Source: a bacterium (lineage in GTDB: Bacteria > Bacillota > Clostridia > Lachnospirales > Lachnospiraceae). From it: DNA of 64,000 nucleotides. Location: NCBI GenBank assembly GCA_030524675.1, contig JAUNGE010000007.1, positions 33,649 to 97,648 of the forward strand, in the 5' to 3' direction. This document shows positions 60,434 to 64,000 of the stretch, in pieces (the stretch's first letter is position 1; every line of letters begins with the position of its first letter). Both the position numbers and the translations under genes were made by a program. The notes beneath the pieces are model-generated. The model worked only from the letters and a program-made list of their open reading frames with translations. It was not told where the DNA came from and ran no database searches.

Positions 60434-60719
60434 TGCATCAAGGACAAGGAACTGCAGGCTGATGACAAAATCGCTGTGGTTCCTTTTTTATGCCATTTTT
60501 ATGTCATTTTTATGCCATTTTTATGCCGCTTTTGTGCCCTTTTCTGTTTGCTTTATTCTGTTTGCCTCATTCTTTTTATGTGCTTCTTTATGTGCCCTTC
60601 TTTTTTGTGTGCACGTCCCACTTGCAAACTGTGTTTTGTTTGTGATATGATGTGAGACAGACTACAAAATGTGAGGGATGGGTACGGGACAGGGGCTGTC
60701 TAAGATTTGGAGGTAATAT
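60434..60719 (+). other. T-rich low-complexity spacer
   Basis: About four 11-base units of the type TTTTTATGCCA lie between about 60484 and 60530. They grade into TTTTGTGCCC and TTTATGTGC variants up to 60610, and the rnz promoter follows. Confidence 0.55.
60622..60651 (+). promoter_or_regulatory. Promoter of rnz
   Basis: TTGCAA and TATGAT with 18-base spacing and an extended TGA before the -10. Confidence 0.6.
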
Positions 60720-61631
60720 ATGCTGGATATTTGTTTGTTGGGAACAGGGGGAATGATGCCCCTGCCATACAGATGGCTGACGTCAATGATGGCGCGCTGC
60801 AATGGAAGTAATTTACTGATAGACTGTGGAGAGGGAACACAGATTGCTCTGAAGGAAAAAGGCTGGAGCCCGAAGCCGATTGATGTTATCTGTTTTACAC
60901 ATTATCATGCAGACCATATCAGCGGGTTGCCTGGGCTTTTGCTGACAATGGGCAATGCAGAGAGAACAGAGCCGCTGACACTGATTGGACCGAAGGGACT
61001 GGAGCGTGTGGTGAATGCACTCAGAACGATTGCGCCAGAGCTTCCATTTGAACTAAAATTTATCGAATTATCTGAGCCGAGAGAGCAGATTCGGATATCC
61101 CCCTATACGATTGATGCTTTTCGCGTCAATCACAATGTGACGTGTTATGGATATTCTATCACGATTCCGCGTGCCGGAAAATTTGATGTGGAGAAGGCAA
61201 AACGATTTGAGATTCCGCAGAAATACTGGAGCCGTCTGCAGAAAGGTGAGGTAATCGCCTACAACCATATGATTCTGACTCAGGATATGGTGCTGGGAGA
61301 GCCGCGCAGAGGACTGAAAGTGACTTACTGTACCGATACGAGACCCGTTCATGTGATTGCAGAGTTTGCAAAAGAGGCTGATTTGTTTATCTGTGAGGGA
61401 ATGTACGGAGAGCCAGGAAAAGAGGCAAAGGCGAGAGAGTATAAACATATGACATTTAAGGAAGCGGCGAAGCTGGCGCAGGAAGCACAGCCGAAGGAGA
61501 TGTGGCTGACACATTACAGCCCGTCCCTCATAAAGCCAGAGGAATATATGGAGTCGGTCTATGAGATTTTTCCGAGGGCAAAAGCCGCAAAAGACGGAAA
61601 AACGATAGTTCTGGAATTTGATGAGGACTGA
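60720..61631 (+). CDS. rnz: Ribonuclease Z
   Basis: The 303-residue metallo-beta-lactamase-fold enzyme has the metal site FTHYHADHISGLPGLL (about 60-75), histidine in NHNVTCYGYS, YCTDTRP and the HM and HYSP ligands near the C-terminus. It removes 3' trailers of tRNA precursors. Its start ATG follows GGAGG. tsaD follows after 86 bases. Confidence 0.92.
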   Translation: MLDICLLGTGGMMPLPYRWLTSMMARCNGSNLLIDCGEGTQIALKEKGWSPKPIDVICFTHYHADHISGLPGLLLTMGNAERTEPLTLIGPKGLERVVNALRTIAPELPFELKFIELSEPREQIRISPYTIDAFRVNHNVTCYGYSITIPRAGKFDVEKAKRFEIPQKYWSRLQKGEVIAYNHMILTQDMVLGEPRRGLKVTYCTDTRPVHVIAEFAKEADLFICEGMYGEPGKEAKAREYKHMTFKEAAKLAQEAQPKEMWLTHYSPSLIKPEEYMESVYEIFPRAKAAKDGKTIVLEFDED

Positions 61632-61717
61632 TAAGAAATAGGAAAACCGAGAAGTAGAAAAAAGCAGGAAAAAGAGAAGTTAGAAAAGTTAGGAAAAGAG
61701 AAGTTGGAGGGAGTAGA

Positions 61718-62755
61718 ATGAAAAAAAGAACAACAGATGAGGATGTTTACATTCTTGCAATCGAGAGTTCATGTGATGAGACAGCGGCGGCCGTCGTAAA
61801 AAACGGCAGGGAAGTTCTTTCTAATATTATTTATTCTCAGATTGACCTTCATACGGTTTATGGCGGGGTGGTGCCGGAAATCGCATCCAGAAAACATATT
61901 GAAAAAATCAATCAGGTTATCGAGAGTGCGCTCACAACGGCGGGAATGACGCTTGAGGAGATGACGGCAATCGGTGTGACATACGGGCCAGGGCTGGTCG
62001 GTGCGCTTCTGGTCGGAGTGGCGGAGGCGAAGGCTATCGCATATGCGGCGAAAAAACCTCTGGTCGGCGTTCATCATATTGAGGGACATGTGTCCGCAAA
62101 CTTTATTGAACATCCGGACCTGGAACCACCGTTTGTCTGCCTGATTGTATCAGGCGGCCATACCCATCTGGTTATTGTGAAAGATTATGGCGAATTTGAA
62201 ATTTTGGGACGCACCAGAGATGATGCGGCCGGAGAAGCGTTTGATAAAGTAGCACGTGCGGTTGGTCTGGGATATCCTGGCGGCCCGAAGATAGATAAGG
62301 CGGCAAAAGAGGGAAATTGCCATGCCATCGAGTTTCCGAGAGCAAAAGTCGAGGGAGCGCCGTTTGATTTTAGTTTCAGCGGTTTGAAATCGGCTGTCTT
62401 GAACCATATCAATCATGCGCGCATGATGGGTGAGGAAATCTGTGTGCCGGACCTGGTGGCATCGTTTCAGAAATCTGTGGTGGATGCACTCGTCAGCAGA
62501 ACGGTTCTGGCAGCAAAGGAATACGGCTATGATAAACTGGCAATCGCCGGTGGTGTGGCATCAAATTCGGCTCTGCGCGCAGCGATGAAGGAGGCATGTG
62601 AGAAGGAAAATATTAAATTTTACTATCCATCCCCGATTTACTGTACGGACAATGCTGTCATGATTGGTACAGCGGCGTATTATGAGTACATCAACGGAAC
62701 AAGACATGAATGGGATTTGAATGCGGTGCCGAACCTGAAACTGGGAGAAAGATAA
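61718..62755 (+). CDS. tsaD: tRNA N6-adenosine threonylcarbamoyltransferase
   Basis: The 345-residue catalytic subunit has [31 protein letters not shown] and the metal-binding [11 protein letters not shown] (about residues 115-125). [14 protein letters not shown] and [15 protein letters not shown] are also present. With TsaB and TsaE it forms t6A. ispD begins two bases after its stop. Confidence 0.97.
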   Translation: MKKRTTDEDVYILAIESSCDETAAAVVKNGREVLSNIIYSQIDLHTVYGGVVPEIASRKHIEKINQVIESALTTAGMTLEEMTAIGVTYGPGLVGALLVGVAEAKAIAYAAKKPLVGVHHIEGHVSANFIEHPDLEPPFVCLIVSGGHTHLVIVKDYGEFEILGRTRDDAAGEAFDKVARAVGLGYPGGPKIDKAAKEGNCHAIEFPRAKVEGAPFDFSFSGLKSAVLNHINHARMMGEEICVPDLVASFQKSVVDALVSRTVLAAKEYGYDKLAIAGGVASNSALRAAMKEACEKENIKFYYPSPIYCTDNAVMIGTAAYYEYINGTRHEWDLNAVPNLKLGER

Positions 62756-62757
62756 GG

Positions 62758-63480
62758 ATGGAAAGAGAACGAACGGATGTGACGGGTGTAACTGGAAAAG
62801 TGACGGCGATTGTCCTGGCAGCAGGACAGGGAAAACGAATGCAGAGCAAAATACAGAAACAGTATCTTCTGCTGGATGGAAAACCGCTGTTGTACTACAG
62901 TCTGAAGGCATTTGAGCAGAGCAGCGTGGATGAGATTGTTCTGGTGGTATCAAAAGATATGATGCAATACTGTGAGAGAGAAATTGTCGCACAATTTGGC
63001 TTCCAGAAGATTGCAAAGATTGTGGAAGGCGGAAAAGAGAGATATCATTCGGTGTATGAGGGATTGAAAGCTGCCAGTGATGCAGAAATTGTGCTCATTC
63101 ATGACGGAGCAAGACCTCTGGTGACACAGAAGATAATCGAAGATTCTATTCTGGCAGCAGTAGAATACAAAGCATGCGCTGTGGGAATGCCTGTGAAAGA
63201 TACTATTAAGATTGTGAATGAAGACCAATATGCCGTCCGGACACCGGAGCGCAGGCGGGTGTGGCAGATACAGACTCCGCAGGCATTTTCCTACATGCTG
63301 CTGAGAAAAGCGTATGATTTGCTGATGCGTGATGAGAAGTGTCAAGAGGGAATCACTGACGACGCGATGGTGGTAGAAACGATGCTGAATGTGCCGGTCA
63401 AGCTGATAGAAGGTTCTTATTCTAATATGAAGGTGACAACGCCGGAGGACATGGAGATTGCCAGAGTCCTGCGGCAGTGA
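62758..63480 (+). CDS. ispD: 2-C-methyl-D-erythritol 4-phosphate cytidylyltransferase
   Basis: The start at 62758 gives 240 residues with a short polar extension before the fold. The nucleotide loop is VLAAGQGKRMQSKIQKQYL (about 17-35), followed by EGGKERYHSVYEGL, IHDGARPLV and QTPQAFSY. It performs the third step of the MEP isoprenoid pathway. No other MEP gene is in the window. Confidence 0.95.
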   Translation: MERERTDVTGVTGKVTAIVLAAGQGKRMQSKIQKQYLLLDGKPLLYYSLKAFEQSSVDEIVLVVSKDMMQYCEREIVAQFGFQKIAKIVEGGKERYHSVYEGLKAASDAEIVLIHDGARPLVTQKIIEDSILAAVEYKACAVGMPVKDTIKIVNEDQYAVRTPERRRVWQIQTPQAFSYMLLRKAYDLLMRDEKCQEGITDDAMVVETMLNVPVKLIEGSYSNMKVTTPEDMEIARVLRQ

Positions 63481-63560
63481 GAGGGCGGAGAGAAGAAAGT
63501 AGATAGAAAAAGAACAGGAAAAGAAGATGAGAAGAAAAACAGAAAAAATGAAAAAAGGTG

Positions 63561-63589
63561 TTGACAAGCGTGAAAAATAATGGTAAACT
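63561..63589 (+). promoter_or_regulatory. Upstream promoter of the tRNA-Ser pair
   Basis: TTGACA and TAAACT with 17-base spacing and an extended TGG before the -10. Confidence 0.7.
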
Positions 63590-63651
63590 GATTGAGCTTT
63601 CAGATGAGCGCTAGATAAACAGAGAGAATTTTAAAGAAATCAAAAAAGTGC

Positions 63652-63680
63652 TTGACAAACGAAAAACGATAGTATATACT
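63652..63680 (+). promoter_or_regulatory. Downstream promoter of the tRNA-Ser pair
   Basis: TTGACA and TATACT with 17-base spacing, 14 bases before the tRNA 5' end. Confidence 0.85.
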
Positions 63681-63694
63681 ATCTGAGTGCGTTT

Positions 63695-63780
63695 GGAGAG
63701 ATATCGAAGCGGTCATAACGAGGCGGTCTTGAAAACCGTTTGTCCGAAAGGGCGCGTGGGTTCGAATCCCACTCTCTCCG
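63695..63780 (+). tRNA. tRNA-Ser (anticodon UGA)
   Basis: The acceptor stem GGAGAGA/TCTCTCC has discriminator G. The anticodon loop CTTGAAA gives TGA at 63730-63732. A long variable arm (GTCCGAAAGGGCG) and GTTCGAATC in the T loop complete a class II tRNA of 86 bases. CCA is not encoded. Confidence 0.97.
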
Positions 63781-63834
63781 CTCTTAAAACGGTGGACAAG
63801 TAATTGCATATAGAGTTAGAAAGTCAACCATGAA

Positions 63835-63923
63835 GCAGAAGTACCCAAGTGGTTGAAGGGGCTCCCCTGGAAAGGGAGTAGGTCGTTAGTAGCGGCGCGA
63901 GGGTTCAAATCCCTCCTTCTGCG
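63835..63923 (+). tRNA. tRNA-Ser (anticodon GGA)
   Basis: The acceptor stem GCAGAAG/CTTCTGC has discriminator G. The loop CTGGAAA gives GGA at 63869-63871. A long variable arm (about GTCGTTAGTAGCGGCG) and GTTCAAATC in the T loop mark a class II tRNA of 89 bases. CCA is not encoded. Confidence 0.97.
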
Positions 63924-64000
63924 CTCGCAGTTAGAGATAGCTGTGACAAAAACAACAAAGCACCTTGGAAATAGAAGACTGAACAATACACAGACCCTGA

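Noticed and set aside
1..64000. CRISPR array, transposase, integrase or phage structural genes.
   Set aside because: No regularly spaced repeats with unique spacers and no matching motifs were seen; the short repeats present are dispersed palindromes.

Overview
This window looks like a chromosome segment from an anaerobic, fermentative Firmicute, most likely Lachnospiraceae (Clostridia). The evidence is the gene content: a trimeric [FeFe]-hydrogenase set with a sensory-type hydrogenase homologue, a giant BadF/BcrA-type CoA-dehydratase activase fusion, the groupings recA-recX-rny, hpf/secA/prfB and tsaE-tsaB-rimI-rnz-tsaD-ispD, A/T-rich intergenic regions, strong AGGAGG ribosome binding sites and consensus TTGACA/TATAAT promoters. 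No plasmid, phage structural gene, transposase, rRNA or CRISPR array is visible.

Layout. 1-3.3 kb: the end of a TelA-family gene, a 30-codon unannotated small ORF with a good ribosome binding site, and a PurF-like amidophosphoribosyltransferase whose glutaminase cysteine is replaced by glycine. 3.6-13.5 kb is accessory: a lipoprotein; then a conspicuously A/T-rich, translationally coupled five-gene operon (4983-10900) encoding a small membrane-anchored protein, a winged-helix-like protein, two coiled-coil proteins and a 1169-residue UPF1/COG1112-type SF1 helicase; then an apparently decayed spacer with a Cys-rich ORF and two hairpins, and an AAA-ATPase/PD-(D/E)XK protein. The five-gene operon is the best candidate for an undescribed system. 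An antiphage or DNA-processing role is inference only.

13.5-22.1 kb is a divergent hydrogen-metabolism block. Leftward lie NuoE-like, HATPase, small [2Fe-2S], HydB and HydA genes, which would form an NAD(P)H-linked [FeFe]-hydrogenase. Rightward lie DRTGG, RsbT-like kinase, HydS-like hydrogenase, a second DRTGG and a PHP phosphoesterase, which look like a sensing and signalling arm. 22.2-41.6 kb is mostly housekeeping: nudC, a BCCT transporter, rlmI, a polysaccharide deacetylase, a degenerate sirtuin-like protein, hisH-hisF, ung, uppP, the giant activase, a rhomboid-like membrane protein, pyk, lysA and an S8 protease.

41.7-63.5 kb is core information processing and metabolism: SOS-controlled recA-recX, rny, hpf, secA, prfB, azlCD, a cytidylate-kinase-like gene, an ACT-domain gene with homoserine dehydrogenase, tex, the t6A-modification genes tsaE/tsaB/tsaD with rimI, rnz and ispD. 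The window ends with two tRNA-Ser genes behind two tandem consensus promoters.

Across the intergenic regions two families of palindromic repeats recur. One has a conserved TGAC loop with arms that change together between copies (four copies). The other is built from GGGTCAAAAGG-type palindromes (five sites). Both resemble REP or MITE-like elements and are not explained by the gene annotation. Start sites below were chosen by ribosome-binding-site position and family length. All homology calls come from reading motifs by eye, without a database search.
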